Below are positions 30,430 to 41,376 of a DNA stretch of 64,000 bases, one piece after another. The DNA lies in assembly GCF_002192415.1 (NCBI RefSeq), contig NZ_CP021780.1, positions 5,456,001 through 5,520,000 of the forward strand. Direction: 5' to 3'. The notes below the pieces were generated by a model that did not search any database, was not told the DNA's origin, and saw only the letters and a program-made list of their open reading frames with translations. This stretch comes from Paenibacillus donghaensis. Lineage in GTDB: Bacteria > Bacillota > Bacilli > Paenibacillales > Paenibacillaceae. Position 1 is the stretch's first letter; every line of letters starts with the position of its first letter. A program made the position numbers and the translations under genes.

Positions 30430-31608
30430 TCATACCAGACTGAGCAGCTTCTCACGCACACTTCCGGCTTCATAATTCTTCAACAGCGTCTGATAGGCGT
30501 GCTCCGCCAGCACAAACCTCCGCTCCTTGTCCAACAGCAGCAGGGTAACGTTAGCCGCGAAATCGTCAGGATCATCGGCGATCATAAGATTGATATTGTG
30601 CTCGTACAGCAGCCCTTCCGCCCCTTTGGACGTCGAGACAACCGGAGTCTTCAGCGCCCAGGCTTCAAGGATCTTGAGCCGGGTGCCGCTGCCTTCCTTC
30701 AGGGGAGCAATGACCACCTTCGCCCGGCGGATATAATCCGCCACACTGTCCACGTAGCCGGTAATAACGATAGAGCGGTCCGCCTCAGCCAGCGCAGCAA
30801 CCTCCGGGTGCACATCACGTCCGACGATATACCACTTGATATCCGGAACCTTGGCTTTGACCAGCGGGTAGATCTCACGGTAGAAATACAGCGCTGCGTT
30901 CACATTGGGAAAATAGTTCATATTACCCGGAAGAATAATCCAGTTCTCTTTGTCTGTACCAGCTGTCCCTGCGTAATCTTCAATACGGATAAAATTGGGA
31001 ATTACATGCACTTTTTGCGCATTTCTGAAAGAAAGAGCCTTAAACGCCAAGCCGTCCTGCTCCGAGGTAGTCAAGAGCAGACTCGTATTATCCATCAGCT
31101 TCAGTTCATCCGAGCGGGTCCAGACAGCATTCATACGGTAAAACCATCCGCTCAGTCCCTTCTTCTTCTCCGCCAGCTGCGCGGACAGGCCACTCTCGAA
31201 GTTATGTGCATCGGTGACAACCACTGCCTGGGGCAGCACTTGCTTGACAATATCGGCGCAGCTGCCAAGCAGACTATGGGAAATAAACACTTGCCGGTAA
31301 TCATTCGCTCTGCAGAGGGCAAGAATCTCATCCTTCATATCCAGATCTGCATGACTCATATAAGAGCAGTTCCGCCACTTGTATAAGGAACGCAGCATCG
31401 CTTTGCGGTAGCTCACGGTACGCTTAACTTCGCGAATAGTCAGATGCGGCAGGGGTTCGCTTGCCTGTGCCTGCCGGCTGCTATGATAAGTCAGCAGGTC
31501 CACTTCATATTTCGCCAGTAGGATCGCCAGAATATTGCCCGTTCTCAGCTTGCCTCCACTGTCCTGCGGAAACGGATTCTCTGCAGATATAAATAGTAAC
31601 TTCTCCAT
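30430..31608 (-). CDS. Glycosyltransferase family 4 protein
   Basis: 392 residues, GT-B fold retaining glycosyltransferase. N-terminal acceptor domain with QDSGGKLRTGN (about 15-25), C-terminal donor domain with GNMNYFPNVNAALYF (about 222-236), VGRD and APLKEGSGTRLKILEAW (about 300-316), and VSTSKGAEGL. Acceptor and product are unknown; no export genes flank it. It heads a tandem pair with the diverged copy at 29073-30248, separated by 181 bases without a clear terminator. Confidence 0.82.
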   Translation of the reverse strand: MEKLLFISAENPFPQDSGGKLRTGNILAILLAKYEVDLLTYHSSRQAQASEPLPHLTIREVKRTVSYRKAMLRSLYKWRNCSYMSHADLDMKDEILALCRANDYRQVFISHSLLGSCADIVKQVLPQAVVVTDAHNFESGLSAQLAEKKKGLSGWFYRMNAVWTRSDELKLMDNTSLLLTTSEQDGLAFKALSFRNAQKVHVIPNFIRIEDYAGTAGTDKENWIILPGNMNYFPNVNAALYFYREIYPLVKAKVPDIKWYIVGRDVHPEVAALAEADRSIVITGYVDSVADYIRRAKVVIAPLKEGSGTRLKILEAWALKTPVVSTSKGAEGLLYEHNINLMIADDPDDFAANVTLLLLDKERRFVLAEHAYQTLLKNYEAGSVREKLLSLV

Positions 31609-31808
31609 CTTAACGTCGACTCCTATTCTCTATTTCACTACAATTTATGTGGATTCTCTGCTTTGAAGATATATTACCCCAAAGTAACTTGTAGTTTTGT
31701 CGATTTTTGGTTATTGGAGAAAATTTTATTCCCAGCTTATCGCCACAAGGCAATACCATGGGTTGACCCCTTGGCAAGCTTAACGCTTAAGCCGGGTAAT
31801 CCCCGTCC

Positions 31809-32960
31809 TCAAGCACCTCCGGCTTCGCTTCGCTCGACACGGTTGCGTCCCTGCTGCTTCGCCCGGTACAGGGCGGTGTCGCTCAGCTTGTAGAGCGAAT
31901 TCAAGGACATACGCTCGCCCGACGCTACGGTGATCACGCCGATACTCACAGAATAAGGAAGCTGCGCCCCATTAATGACAGCTCCGCTCAAAGAAGCACG
32001 CAGCCGTTCCGCCGTCTCGCTGCTGGCCTGCATGTCTGCCCTGTGCAGCAGAATAGCGAACTCTTCCCCGCCAAATCTGCCGAACAGCTCACCGTTGTGC
32101 AGCTGCTGTCCGATTCTGGCGGCAAAGTCGCGCAGGACTTTATCCCCGGTGTCGTGCCCATAGGTATCATTCACAGACTTGAAATGATCCAGGTCAAGCA
32201 GGAGGAACGAGTAAGGAGCGCCTTGAAGTGCTGCCGCCGCAATCAAAGGACGCGCCCGCAATACAAAGGATCTGCGGTTCAAGATCCCTGTCAGCTCATC
32301 ATACGTAGCAACTCTAGTAAGCTCGGCGTAGGCCTGCTCTCTTGACAGCAGCATAAATCCAGAGGTGCCCAGAAACATCAGCAAGAAAATTCCGGTATAA
32401 AAGAACAAATGCAGCAGAGCGGCGATGGCTGGATAACCAGATGCCACTCCCACCAGTGCTCTTCCTGCCAGAGCCAGGGCAACCACTGCGTAGAGCCAGC
32501 CCATCGCCCGCTGCAGTGCTGTCTCCCGGATTCGTACCAGCAGGATGTACGCCGGGTAGGTCATCAGCAGACTGCCGGACAAGGCTGCCGAAGCCACCGT
32601 AAAGCGGCCTTGCCATATGACGAAGGCAAGCAGCAGAAACAGAGCGGCTGCGCTTAGCAGCCGGTAATATTCCATCATCTTATGGCTGTACATACCCACC
32701 AGCAGCAAGATAGCCATCGTCTCCACAACTCCGGCTGCAAGCCAGAGCAAGGCCACAAGCGGCAGAACCGGCGGCAGAATCCGGGCTTCCAGCAGCAGCA
32801 GCAGCAGAATCCCCAGCTGCATGCATTTCGAGGCCACAAACAGCATATAGATACGATCCCGGGAGAAACGGGAACGGTAAGCCAGAATCAGCAGCACCAT
32901 AAAGAAATTACCCAGAAACAAACAGATCAGCAGCGTCGGCTGATGAAGCTCAAAGCTCAT
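31809..32960 (-). CDS. Membrane diguanylate cyclase (GGDEF), downstream copy
   Basis: 383 residues. Six or so membrane helices (about 8-205) followed by a GGDEF domain (about 225-380) with DLDHFKSVNDTYGHDTGD and active site GRFGGEEF. Makes cyclic di-GMP from two GTP. The inhibitory RxxD site expected five residues before GGEEF is absent (that segment reads HNGE), so product inhibition by this route is unlikely. ATG at 32960 with GGAGAGGA is chosen over the upstream frame to 33080. It overlaps the end of the paralogous upstream gene by 11 bases. Confidence 0.85.
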   Translation of the reverse strand: MSFELHQPTLLICLFLGNFFMVLLILAYRSRFSRDRIYMLFVASKCMQLGILLLLLLEARILPPVLPLVALLWLAAGVVETMAILLLVGMYSHKMMEYYRLLSAAALFLLLAFVIWQGRFTVASAALSGSLLMTYPAYILLVRIRETALQRAMGWLYAVVALALAGRALVGVASGYPAIAALLHLFFYTGIFLLMFLGTSGFMLLSREQAYAELTRVATYDELTGILNRRSFVLRARPLIAAAALQGAPYSFLLLDLDHFKSVNDTYGHDTGDKVLRDFAARIGQQLHNGELFGRFGGEEFAILLHRADMQASSETAERLRASLSGAVINGAQLPYSVSIGVITVASGERMSLNSLYKLSDTALYRAKQQGRNRVERSEAGGA

Positions 32961-34131
32961 AACATTCCTCTCCCCTGCGGTAACGTACGGTGCGGTTCCG
33001 CCCCTCCTGCTTGGCCCGGTAGAGTGCCTGATCGCTCTGCTTGTACAGTGTATTGAAGGATACCTCCGGACCGGGTACAAGGGTAATGGCCCCGATACTT
33101 ACCGTGCTGCTGGATGGAATCTGCTCCACAGAGGATGACTGCACAGCCCTGCGCAGCGTTTCAGCCTTGTCGTCACAGCCCTGCTCGTCCAGACCATAGA
33201 GCAGAATGGCGAACTCTTCTCCACCGACCCTGCCGAACAAATCGTCATTGCCAAGGTTGGCTTCAACCGTAAGGGCGAACATGCGCAGCACCTCATCCCC
33301 CATATCATGCCCGTACGTATCATTCACCACCTTGAAATTATCCAGATCCAGTAGCAGCAGGGAAATAGGCACCCGCTTCTTAACCGCCTGCTCCAGCTTC
33401 AGCTCCGACTCCAGCAGAAACGCTCTGCGGCTGAGGACGCCGGTCAGCTCATCATAAGCAGCCAGCCGCTTGAGCTTCTCATGCGAACGTTCATTGGAGA
33501 GCAGAATGAATCCCGCCGTCCCTACAATAAGCATCAGGTACATGGCAAGGTAATACAGGCTCTGGGAGAGATTTACGGTAAATACATTCATGTCAGGGAC
33601 AATCAGCAGAGCTACTACAGCCCGTCCCAGCATAATCACTGCAAACACGGCAAAGAAGCACCCCAGAATGCGCTGAAGTGGAGTTCCCTTGGGATTCAAG
33701 GCCAGACGGTAAGCCGGATACAGAAAAAAGAGCATGGACCAGAAGGACACCGAGGTAATCCGGAGTGCTGAATGATTAAAAAATACTGCGATCACCCCGT
33801 AGCTGAGTGTACTGCCAACCATAAGGGCAAGATAATACAGCTTCACCCGTCGGCCAAACATGTCCATCATCTGCAGCAGCGCTGTAATTTCCAGTGTTCC
33901 GCCAAGCAGAATCAGCAGATTGGTAAACGGGATAATCAACCCGCGGGGCAACGTGTCCCACAGTAGCAGCGAGCACCAGTAGAACAGCTGAAGCCATTTC
34001 GAACCAATGAAGAAGGTCGAGGCCGTCTCTCTGGCAGCGCTGATCCGGTAAGTGGTAATCAGCAGCAGGGTGAATATATTCCCGAATATAAACAAATAGA
34101 TCATTGTCTTAATATCAGGCTGAAAGCCCAT
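32950..34131 (-). CDS. Membrane diguanylate cyclase (GGDEF), upstream copy
   Basis: 393 residues. Six or so membrane helices (about 10-205) and a C-terminal GGDEF domain (about 225-385) with DLDNFKVVNDTYGHDMGD and GRVGGEEF. It shares layout and many positions with the next gene, pointing to tandem duplication. No RxxD inhibitory site (segment reads GNDD). The sensed signal for the membrane part is unknown. ATG at 34131 follows GGTGGTG; the frame is open to 34161. Confidence 0.85.
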   Translation of the reverse strand: MGFQPDIKTMIYLFIFGNIFTLLLITTYRISAARETASTFFIGSKWLQLFYWCSLLLWDTLPRGLIIPFTNLLILLGGTLEITALLQMMDMFGRRVKLYYLALMVGSTLSYGVIAVFFNHSALRITSVSFWSMLFFLYPAYRLALNPKGTPLQRILGCFFAVFAVIMLGRAVVALLIVPDMNVFTVNLSQSLYYLAMYLMLIVGTAGFILLSNERSHEKLKRLAAYDELTGVLSRRAFLLESELKLEQAVKKRVPISLLLLDLDNFKVVNDTYGHDMGDEVLRMFALTVEANLGNDDLFGRVGGEEFAILLYGLDEQGCDDKAETLRRAVQSSSVEQIPSSSTVSIGAITLVPGPEVSFNTLYKQSDQALYRAKQEGRNRTVRYRRGEECYEL

Positions 34132-34227
34132 GACTACACCACCGTATGCTCGAAGAATCAATCTCTTTTGACAGCACTATAGCATCCCCGGCACCTTTCG
34201 GCAATTGGATTCTATACCAGCTTCAGG

Positions 34228-34300
34228 TAGCAAAAAAAAGCACCCGGCGGATATTTATCCAATCAGTGACCTGATCCGATAAAACCCGCAGGAGTGCTAC
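34228..34300 (-). terminator. Rho-independent terminator after murC
   Basis: Long interrupted hairpin (outer GCAC/GTGC, inner TTATC/GATAA and ATCAG/CTGAT) followed by nine T on the minus strand. Confidence 0.8.
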
Positions 34301-34339
34301 CCTATTAAATGTATTGCCGCACGAGCTGCGCCCATCCAG

Positions 34340-35716
34340 TTAACGTTTCTTAAGTTCCTCGGCCAGAGCGTACCCAACTTTCCAGATATCGCCGGCTCCC
34401 ATTGTAATGACCAAATCGCCCGGTGCAAGACGCGGCTTCAAATCGGCCAGAACATCCTCTTTGGTCGGCAGATAACGTGCTCCTGCATTGCTGTTCTGCA
34501 CAATCAGATCCACCAGCTTCGCAGAGGTGACGCCTTCGATTTGCTTCTCCCCGGCTGGGGAGTAGATGTCAGTAATAATCACTTCATCCGCTTCACTGAA
34601 GGCACGGCTAAACGCATCCAGCAGGAAAAAGGTACGGGTGTAACGCTGGGGCTGGAACACGGCAATAATTCTTTTGCCGGTTGTTTTGGCCGCACTGATC
34701 GTCGCCTGAATCTCGGTAGGGTGATGAGCATAATCGTCAATGACAAGAATCTCATCCACCTCGCCCAGTACCTGAAAACGGCGCTTCGCCCCGTGAAATT
34801 TCACGATCGCAGCTGCAATCTGCTCGAACGGAATTTCGGATTTAAGGCAAGCAATAACAGTAGCCATCGCATTGTACAGATTGTGTTGACCCGGTACGGA
34901 CAGCTCGATCTGCCCCAGCACTTCGCCATAAGCATTCATGGTAAAGGTCAGCTGGCGGTCGCCCAGCACAATGTCCGTTGCGGTGTAATCCGCCGTCTTG
35001 GAATGGATGCCGAAGGTGGTCACTTGGCCGGTTACTTCCGGCAGCAGGGAGATCACATTCTCGTCATCACAGCACACAATAGCCGTACCATCCTCGCGCA
35101 GCTGATTCATAAACTGCACATAGGCAGCCTTCAGCTTATTGAAATCTCCGCCGTAATTCTCCAGATGATCGGCTTCAATATTGGTGACGATTCCGAGCCA
35201 TGGGTGGTATTGCAGGAAGGAGCCATCGCTCTCATCCGCTTCCGCCACCACAAATTCCCCTTGCCCCGCCTTGGCATTAGTTCCGACATTCATAATCTCG
35301 CCGCCAATGATATAGGTAGGGTCGACGCCGCATTCTTCCATAACCAGGGCGATCATCGAGGAGGTGGTAGTTTTGCCGTGGGCACCTGCAACCGCTACGC
35401 CCTTGCGTTCATTCAGCAGCCTGGCCAGCATCTGGGAACGGTGCAGAATAGGAATCTTCAGCCGTTCCGCCTCTACCCATTCCACATTGTCACTCGACAG
35501 CGCCGTCGAGTAGACTACCAGATCGGCACCTTTTACCTGCTCCGCAGTATGTCCAATATAAACCTTGGCACCTTTGGCTATTAATTTATCCGTTAATTCC
35601 TGGGCAGCTACATCAGAGCCCGTAACCGTATATCCCATCTCCAGCAAAACCCGGGCAATCGCGCTCATCCCGTAGCCGCCAATTCCTATAAAATGCACAC
35701 GTTCAGTAGTATCCAA
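34340..35716 (-). CDS. murC: UDP-N-acetylmuramate-L-alanine ligase
   Basis: 458 residues. Adds L-Ala to UDP-MurNAc using ATP. N-terminal nucleotide loop [12 protein letters not shown], Mur ligase ATP loop [11 protein letters not shown] (about 113-123), central EADESDGSF and YAHHPTEI in the C-terminal part. TTG start at 35716, seven bases after folC, with only a weak GGTG site, so translational coupling is likely. In B. subtilis murC is not next to folC. Confidence 0.95.
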   Translation of the reverse strand: MDTTERVHFIGIGGYGMSAIARVLLEMGYTVTGSDVAAQELTDKLIAKGAKVYIGHTAEQVKGADLVVYSTALSSDNVEWVEAERLKIPILHRSQMLARLLNERKGVAVAGAHGKTTTSSMIALVMEECGVDPTYIIGGEIMNVGTNAKAGQGEFVVAEADESDGSFLQYHPWLGIVTNIEADHLENYGGDFNKLKAAYVQFMNQLREDGTAIVCCDDENVISLLPEVTGQVTTFGIHSKTADYTATDIVLGDRQLTFTMNAYGEVLGQIELSVPGQHNLYNAMATVIACLKSEIPFEQIAAAIVKFHGAKRRFQVLGEVDEILVIDDYAHHPTEIQATISAAKTTGKRIIAVFQPQRYTRTFFLLDAFSRAFSEADEVIITDIYSPAGEKQIEGVTSAKLVDLIVQNSNAGARYLPTKEDVLADLKPRLAPGDLVITMGAGDIWKVGYALAEELKKR

Positions 35717-35723
35717 CAGTTCG

Positions 35724-37094
35724 TCACCAGCCTTTTTCAGAATCGGGTTGCTGCAAAAGTGTACCGCGTACGTCAGAGATTAAATACAGTGTACCGGACA
35801 CAACCGCAAGGTCGTCATCCGCTGTAATCGACTTCAGCAGCTGCAGCGCTTTGCCCCAATCACGTTCTACTATAATTGCCAAATCAGTTTTGGCGTATTT
35901 CTCGCGCAGTCTTTCTGCGATCGCCTTCAGTTCCTCCGCATCCATCGGATTGCGGAAATCCGGTTCGGTCAGGATGAGTGTATCCACTATAGGCAGTATA
36001 TGCTTGAAATAGGATTCATGATGCTTATTTGCCAGCATCCCCATCAGCAAATTTAATTTGTGGTATTTATAGAACTTCGGCAAGCTTGCGGCCAGACTCT
36101 CAGCGCCTTCCGGATTATGTGCGCCATCCACAATAATCCGCGGGGAGGCATGAACCTGCTCCAGCCTGCCCGCCCACGAGGTGTTGCGGAATCCGGCCTG
36201 CAGATCTTCATCCTCCAGCATAAACGCCATATATTGCCGCAGCACCTCGAGTGCCATCATGGCTCCGGCGGCATTGCTGAGCTGGTGTTCGCCCTTCAGG
36301 GCAATACTTAGATCCAGATTACGGAAGGGGCCTTTGAAGCTAATCTGCTGCAGACCGTCCTCTATTCCGCCGGATTCATAATGGAAATCCTCACCGGCGA
36401 GATAGAGCGTCGAGCTTGACGTCGCAGCTTTCTCCCGCAGCACAGCAATAACCTCCGGCTGAGTGACACTGCTGACTACCGGAACACCAGGCTTAATGAT
36501 CCCGGCCTTCTCTCTGGCGATCAGCTCCAGTGTATCCCCCAGAATATCAGTATGGTCGTGCCCTACATTCGTAATGACCGACACTACCGGAGTTACGAGA
36601 TTCGTTACATCCAGCCTTCCCCCAAGCCCCGTCTCCCATACGACAATATCAGGATACGCCTTCGTTCCGAAGTAGAGTAGTGCCACGGCGGTAATGACCT
36701 CGAACATGGTAGGAGAACCGTGCTCGGTCCGTGCCATCTCTTCAACCAGCGGGTGCAGCAGATTCGCAAGTTCGGTCAGTGTCTCTTCGGGGATATCTTC
36801 ACCATTGACCTGAAAGCGGTTGGTGAACTTCGTGATATAGGGGGACGTAAACGTCCCCACGGAATAGCCGCTCTGCAACAGCACACTGGTTAGAAAAGCA
36901 CAGGTCGAACCTTTGCCGTTCGTTCCGGCGACATGGATAAACTTCAGCCGGCGGTGCGGATTGCCCAGCTGCTCCATCAGCAGGGTAATCCGCTCCAGGC
37001 CCGGCCTGATTCCGAAGGGGATCAGGCTCTTGATCCAGTCCACTGCTTCGGCATAGGTACTGAGGGGGGCGGTGCCCGTAGTCATGTCTTCCAT
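35724..37094 (-). CDS. folC: Folylpolyglutamate synthase / dihydrofolate synthase
   Basis: 456 residues, Mur-ligase superfamily enzyme adding glutamates to folates. ATP loop [13 protein letters not shown] (about 55-67), [24 protein letters not shown] and DGAHNPEG are the FolC motifs. ATG at 37094 with AGAGGA upstream, five bases after valS. The valS-folC order is the Bacillus arrangement. Confidence 0.96.
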   Translation of the reverse strand: MEDMTTGTAPLSTYAEAVDWIKSLIPFGIRPGLERITLLMEQLGNPHRRLKFIHVAGTNGKGSTCAFLTSVLLQSGYSVGTFTSPYITKFTNRFQVNGEDIPEETLTELANLLHPLVEEMARTEHGSPTMFEVITAVALLYFGTKAYPDIVVWETGLGGRLDVTNLVTPVVSVITNVGHDHTDILGDTLELIAREKAGIIKPGVPVVSSVTQPEVIAVLREKAATSSSTLYLAGEDFHYESGGIEDGLQQISFKGPFRNLDLSIALKGEHQLSNAAGAMMALEVLRQYMAFMLEDEDLQAGFRNTSWAGRLEQVHASPRIIVDGAHNPEGAESLAASLPKFYKYHKLNLLMGMLANKHHESYFKHILPIVDTLILTEPDFRNPMDAEELKAIAERLREKYAKTDLAIIVERDWGKALQLLKSITADDDLAVVSGTLYLISDVRGTLLQQPDSEKGW

Positions 37095-37099
37095 TTCTC

Positions 37100-39820
37100 T
37101 TATCCTCTCAGCTCTGCGATGCGGGCCAGCACCTTGTCACGCTTGGCGGAGTAATCCGCCTGCTTGGCCCGTTCCTCTTCGATGACTTTGGCGGGCGCTT
37201 TGGCGACGAAGCCTTGATTGCCCAGCTTCTTCTCCACGCGCTCCACTTCGCTGTTCAGGTTCTGTACTTCTTTCTCAAGACGGGCAATTTCCTGGTCGAT
37301 ATCAATCAGTCCGGACAACGGCAGCAGCAGCTCGGCACCGGTCACCACAGCAGACATCACCTTCTCCGGCGTGGCCGGGTCAAGGCCCGCCCTGAAGGAG
37401 GACGTATTGCAGAAACGTCTGATGTAGCTATCGTTGCGGCTGATGATGCTGAGCGATTCTTCGCTGCTCGCTTTGACGATCAGCTCGATTTTTTTGCTCA
37501 TCGGCACATTCACTTCAGCACGGATATTGCGTACGGAGCGGATAACGTCCATCAGCAGGTTCATCTCAGCCACTGCCGCAGGATTCTCCAGCGCCGGACT
37601 GTATTCCGGCCAAGCCGCAAGCGTGATGGTCTGCCCTTCATGCGGCAGATGCTGCCAGATCTCCTCGGAGATAAACGGCATGAACGGATGAATCAGGCGC
37701 AGGGTGCGGTCCAGCGTATAAGCCAGCACCGACTGTGTCTTTGCTTTGGCGGCGGCATCCGTACCGTAGAGCGACAGCTTCGCGAACTCGATATACCAGT
37801 CACACAGATCATCCCAGATGAAGTTGTAGAGCTGGCGGCCGATCTCGCCGAACTCGTACGAGTCCATTAGACGCGTAATCTCGCGGGAAGTTTCGTTCAG
37901 GCGGTGCAGAATCCAGTAATCCGCAGTATTAAGCTCTCCTGTAATGTCAATATCCGCGAAGCTTACGCCTTCCAGATTCATCAGCGCAAAGCGCGATGCA
38001 TTCCAGATCTTGTTGGCGAAATTACGCGCCTGCTCTACCTTCTCCCAACGGAATCGCAAATCCTGACCAGCGGTGCTGCCGGTTGAAATCATATAGCGCA
38101 TCGCATCTGCGCCGTATTTCTCAATAACCTCCAGCGGGTCCACTCCGTTACCGAGCGATTTGGACATCTTCTGCCCTTCTGCATCCCGCACCAGACCGTG
38201 CATCAGCACATCGGAGAACGGCTTCTGCCCGGTGAACTCCAGTGCTGAGAAGATCATCCGCGCCACCCAGAAATAAATAATATCGTAGCCTGTTACGAGC
38301 ACGTTGTTAGGATAGTAGCGCTGGTAATCTTCGCTGCTCTCATCCGGCCAGCCCAGTGTGGCGAACGGCCACAGGTTCGAGCTGAACCAGGTGTCCAGCA
38401 CATCCTCGTCTTGCTTCAAATCTTCCAGACCGCTGATCCGGCGTGCTTCTTCTTCATCATACGCCACAACAATTTCGCCTGTGGATTCGGAATACCACGC
38501 TGGAATGCGGTGACCCCACCACAGCTGACGGGAGATACACCAGTCACGTACATTTTCGATCCAGTTCAGATAAGTTCGCTCAAACCGTTCCGGCACAAAG
38601 TTAACACCGCTGCCATCCTTCTGCGCTTGGATGGCTGCTTCAGCCAGCGGCTGCATTTTGACAAACCATTGCGTGGATAAATAAGGCTCAACCACTGCCC
38701 CCGAACGCTCGCTGTGCCCTACCTGGTGCACATGGTCCTCGATCGAAACCAGCACTCCTTGCGCCTTCAGATCTGCAGTAATCGCTTTGCGGCAATCACT
38801 GCGGTCCTGGCCCTGGTAAGGTCCGGCTTCCTCGTTCATCGTTCCGCCCTCGTCCATGACATTGATCTGCGGCAGATTGTGGCGCTGACCCATCTCGAAG
38901 TCATTCGGGTCATGCGCCGGGGTAATCTTAACCGCGCCGCTGCCGAATTCCTTGTCTACATAATCGTCAGCGATAATGGGAATCTCGCGGCCGATAATCG
39001 GCAGAACCAGCATCTGGCCAATCAGATGTTTGTAACGATCATCCTCGGGATGCACCGCTACTGCCGTATCGCCGAGCATCGTCTCTGGACGCGTGGTCGC
39101 TACGGTGATCGATCCACTGCCGTCCTTGAGCGGGTATTTCAAATGGTAGAGGTGTCCGTTAACTTCCTTGTATTCAACCTCGATATCGGACAGAGCCGTG
39201 CGGGCCGCCGGATCCCAGTTAATGATCCGTTTGCCCCGGTAGATCAGGCCTTTGTTGTACAGCTTCACAAAAACCCCGCGCACGCCCTTGGACATGCCCT
39301 CATCCAGCGTAAACCGCTCGCGGGAGTAGTCGAGGGAGAGGCCCATTTTGGCCCACTGCTCATGAATGGTTTCCGCATATTGGTCTTTCCAGTCCCATAC
39401 CTGCTCCAGAAACTTCTCACGTCCCAGATCATGACGAGAAATCCCCTGCTGGCGCAGTTTCTGCTCCACCTTGGTCTGTGTTGCGATCCCAGCATGGTCT
39501 GTTCCCGGCAACCACAGGGTGTCGAAGCCCTGCATTCGTTTGGTACGGATAAGAATATCCTGTAAGGTGAAATCGAGCGCATGCCCAATGTGCAGCATCC
39601 CCGTTACATTCGGCGGGGGGATCACAATACTGTAAGGTGTAGCATCGGGACGCTGCCCGGCCTTGAAGAATTCATTCTCCATCCAGTAGGCATACCATTT
39701 CTGCTCTGCCGCCTTCGGATCATAGGTGGTAGGCATATCGCTTGTGGTTCCCTGGCCTGCGGCAGTCTCCGCCGGTTCCTGAAGCCCGGTCTTTACGTTG
39801 TTCTGATCATGATCAGCCAT
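37100..39820 (-). CDS. valS: Valyl-tRNA synthetase
   Basis: 906 residues, class I synthetase. HIGH motif as [14 protein letters not shown] (about 69-82), editing domain (about 210-360), KMSKS as KMSKSLGNG (about 550), anticodon-binding domain and a C-terminal coiled coil (about 845-905). The first 25 residues are a short low-complexity extension. Expression is controlled by the T-box leader upstream. Confidence 0.97.
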   Translation of the reverse strand: MADHDQNNVKTGLQEPAETAAGQGTTSDMPTTYDPKAAEQKWYAYWMENEFFKAGQRPDATPYSIVIPPPNVTGMLHIGHALDFTLQDILIRTKRMQGFDTLWLPGTDHAGIATQTKVEQKLRQQGISRHDLGREKFLEQVWDWKDQYAETIHEQWAKMGLSLDYSRERFTLDEGMSKGVRGVFVKLYNKGLIYRGKRIINWDPAARTALSDIEVEYKEVNGHLYHLKYPLKDGSGSITVATTRPETMLGDTAVAVHPEDDRYKHLIGQMLVLPIIGREIPIIADDYVDKEFGSGAVKITPAHDPNDFEMGQRHNLPQINVMDEGGTMNEEAGPYQGQDRSDCRKAITADLKAQGVLVSIEDHVHQVGHSERSGAVVEPYLSTQWFVKMQPLAEAAIQAQKDGSGVNFVPERFERTYLNWIENVRDWCISRQLWWGHRIPAWYSESTGEIVVAYDEEEARRISGLEDLKQDEDVLDTWFSSNLWPFATLGWPDESSEDYQRYYPNNVLVTGYDIIYFWVARMIFSALEFTGQKPFSDVLMHGLVRDAEGQKMSKSLGNGVDPLEVIEKYGADAMRYMISTGSTAGQDLRFRWEKVEQARNFANKIWNASRFALMNLEGVSFADIDITGELNTADYWILHRLNETSREITRLMDSYEFGEIGRQLYNFIWDDLCDWYIEFAKLSLYGTDAAAKAKTQSVLAYTLDRTLRLIHPFMPFISEEIWQHLPHEGQTITLAAWPEYSPALENPAAVAEMNLLMDVIRSVRNIRAEVNVPMSKKIELIVKASSEESLSIISRNDSYIRRFCNTSSFRAGLDPATPEKVMSAVVTGAELLLPLSGLIDIDQEIARLEKEVQNLNSEVERVEKKLGNQGFVAKAPAKVIEEERAKQADYSAKRDKVLARIAELRG

Positions 39821-39869
39821 GTTCTAAACCTCCATAAATAACATTTAGTAGTTGCTAAATTTCGTTATC

Positions 39870-40186
39870 CGGGAATACAAAAAGGCCCTTCGCCCTCAAA
39901 GGACGAAAGGCCATTCTTTCGCGGTACCACCTTTGTTTCGCACCAATAAAAATAAAACCATGCCTCTCACCTTGCGGCTCCAGACTCAGCGCGACACTCA
40001 ATGCAGGGTAACGGCTGCAGCCGGCCACATCCTAACTCCGTTCTTCATGTGAAGACAAAGTTCAGAGGGGCAACTCCGGGGCGACTTCGGGGGCTGTTTC
40101 CTGCGGATCTCACACCACTTGCCTATCCGCTCTCTGAAGGGCTGACCGCCTACTCTTCCCGTTCCCAGTCTTTTCAATATTGCTTA
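39870..40186 (-). promoter_or_regulatory. T-box leader of valS
   Basis: Minus-strand leader containing the T-box core AAGGTGGTACCGCG (39920-39933) followed by a terminator hairpin with T5 (39879-39912). Upstream is a Stem I-like structure; a GTC triplet at 40083-40085, in a plausible specifier-loop position, would read valine. In known T-boxes uncharged tRNA pairs with the specifier and T-box, favouring antitermination. Type is certain from the core; the specifier assignment is inference. Confidence 0.93.
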
Positions 40187-40190
40187 TTCC

Positions 40191-40219
40191 ATCATACCTT
40201 TAGAGCCTTCCCTAGTCAA
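40191..40219 (-). promoter_or_regulatory. Promoter of valS T-box transcript
   Basis: -35 TTGACT (40214-40219), 17-base spacer, -10 TATGAT (40191-40196) on the minus strand, a few bases upstream of Stem I. Confidence 0.8.
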
Positions 40220-40423
40220 CCTGAGAGATGGATTTATGGGTGGGTGACCGGGTGTAGTGGCAGAACGGTTGGAGGAGTATACGGGAGGATCGGGAGCGGG
40301 ATCGCGAGGACGGTGGCGAGGAGCGGGTTCGCGAGGGCGAGGGCAGGAGCAATACGCCTGATGGGAGGTGAGTAGTAACTAGAGGCGATAGACGGTGGGA
40401 TATGGGCGATAGACGAGGGGAGC

Positions 40424-40611
40424 GATGGGGAAAAACTACCGTTAGTTATTGACCTGCGTGTCCGTTGCACACACTATAGGGAGAAGCTACCTCTAATTCG
40501 TCTGACGAGGCCATTTGGAGACGGATATGATAGGTTTAGCGGTACAAAATTCCCTATATATAGCTTAAAATCAACATTATGATACCTATTAGTGGTCAAG
40601 TTTCCCTATAA
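40424..40611. repeat. Four-unit intergenic element, family B copy 2
   Basis: Direct units at about 40424 (decayed, GATGGGGAAAAACTACC) and 40473 (CTATAGGGAGAAGCTACC), inverted units ending at about 40558 and 40610 (AATTCCCTATA and GTTTCCCTATA). The inverted pair is 52 bases apart. It lies between the valS promoter and the acetyltransferase gene. The G-rich stretch before it (40230-40420) holds no supported gene. Confidence 0.8.
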
Positions 40612-40650
40612 GTAGTCATCATTGTCCCATCTGCCCGAGGAGGAATTGAA

Positions 40651-41067
40651 ATGGAAATAAAAGCTATGTACAGCGACGACAATCAGCCCCTGCTATCTGC
40701 CCTGCTGGAGCGGCACAGCGCCAAGAAGGAACCTGGCATTCCGCCCTATGATCGCACCGCTTTATCTTTTGCCGCTTATGAGAATGGTGAATATGTTGGT
40801 GGGGTCACCGGGACTATCGTCTGGAATATGCTGCAGGTTCAGTTGCTGGCGGTAGACCCGGCGTACAGGGGAAGCGGAGTTGGCGCGGTGCTGCTTCAGA
40901 CGCTGGAGGCGAAGGCCCGGCAGCAGGGCTGCAAGGTCAGCGAGCTGACCACGATGAGCTGGCAAGCACCAGGCTTCTATCAGAAGCAGGGCTATGAAAT
41001 CTTCGGAGAAATCAAGGATTGTCCGCATGCGGGACATACGAAATATTATCTGCAGAAACAGCTGTAG
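40651..41067 (+). CDS. GNAT family N-acetyltransferase
   Basis: 138 residues. The acetyl-CoA site is VQLLAVDPAYRGSGVGAVLLQTLEAKA (the RGSGVG pyrophosphate loop is about 74-79), and the C-terminal part has the PGFYQKQGYEIFG motif typical of small-molecule acetyltransferases. Substrate unknown. AGGAGG lies eight bases before ATG. It stands alone on the plus strand between two minus-strand units. Confidence 0.88.
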   Translation: MEIKAMYSDDNQPLLSALLERHSAKKEPGIPPYDRTALSFAAYENGEYVGGVTGTIVWNMLQVQLLAVDPAYRGSGVGAVLLQTLEAKARQQGCKVSELTTMSWQAPGFYQKQGYEIFGEIKDCPHAGHTKYYLQKQL

Positions 41068-41306
41068 CTGCTGTTCAGGTGGAAGGATTGCAGAGAATCA
41101 AATGAGCGGATCGGATGACTATGGCAGATAGTAGCAAGACAAGTAAGGAAGTCCGAATACTGCTGATACTTTGAGGCTATCCAGCAATAAATTCAACTGA
41201 CTTTCCCCATAATCCTAGGCTATTTGAGCAAAACGACATTGACCATTACATCCATGAAGTACTTCTTCATCAGCCACTTCCATAAATTGTATGTCTAAGT
41301 TATACC

Positions 41307-41344
41307 ACAAATAGCCCCCCGCTGAATCTCTGGGGGCTATTTGT
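41307..41344. terminator. Hairpin between acetyltransferase and spoVID genes
   Basis: Perfect 13-bp inverted repeat (41307-41319 with 41332-41344). The T runs are short on both sides (TATTTGT), but it lies between two convergent genes and would serve both strands. Confidence 0.7.
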
Positions 41345-41376
41345 GCTCAATAAGCTGCAGCACAACTGGTCTGCGC

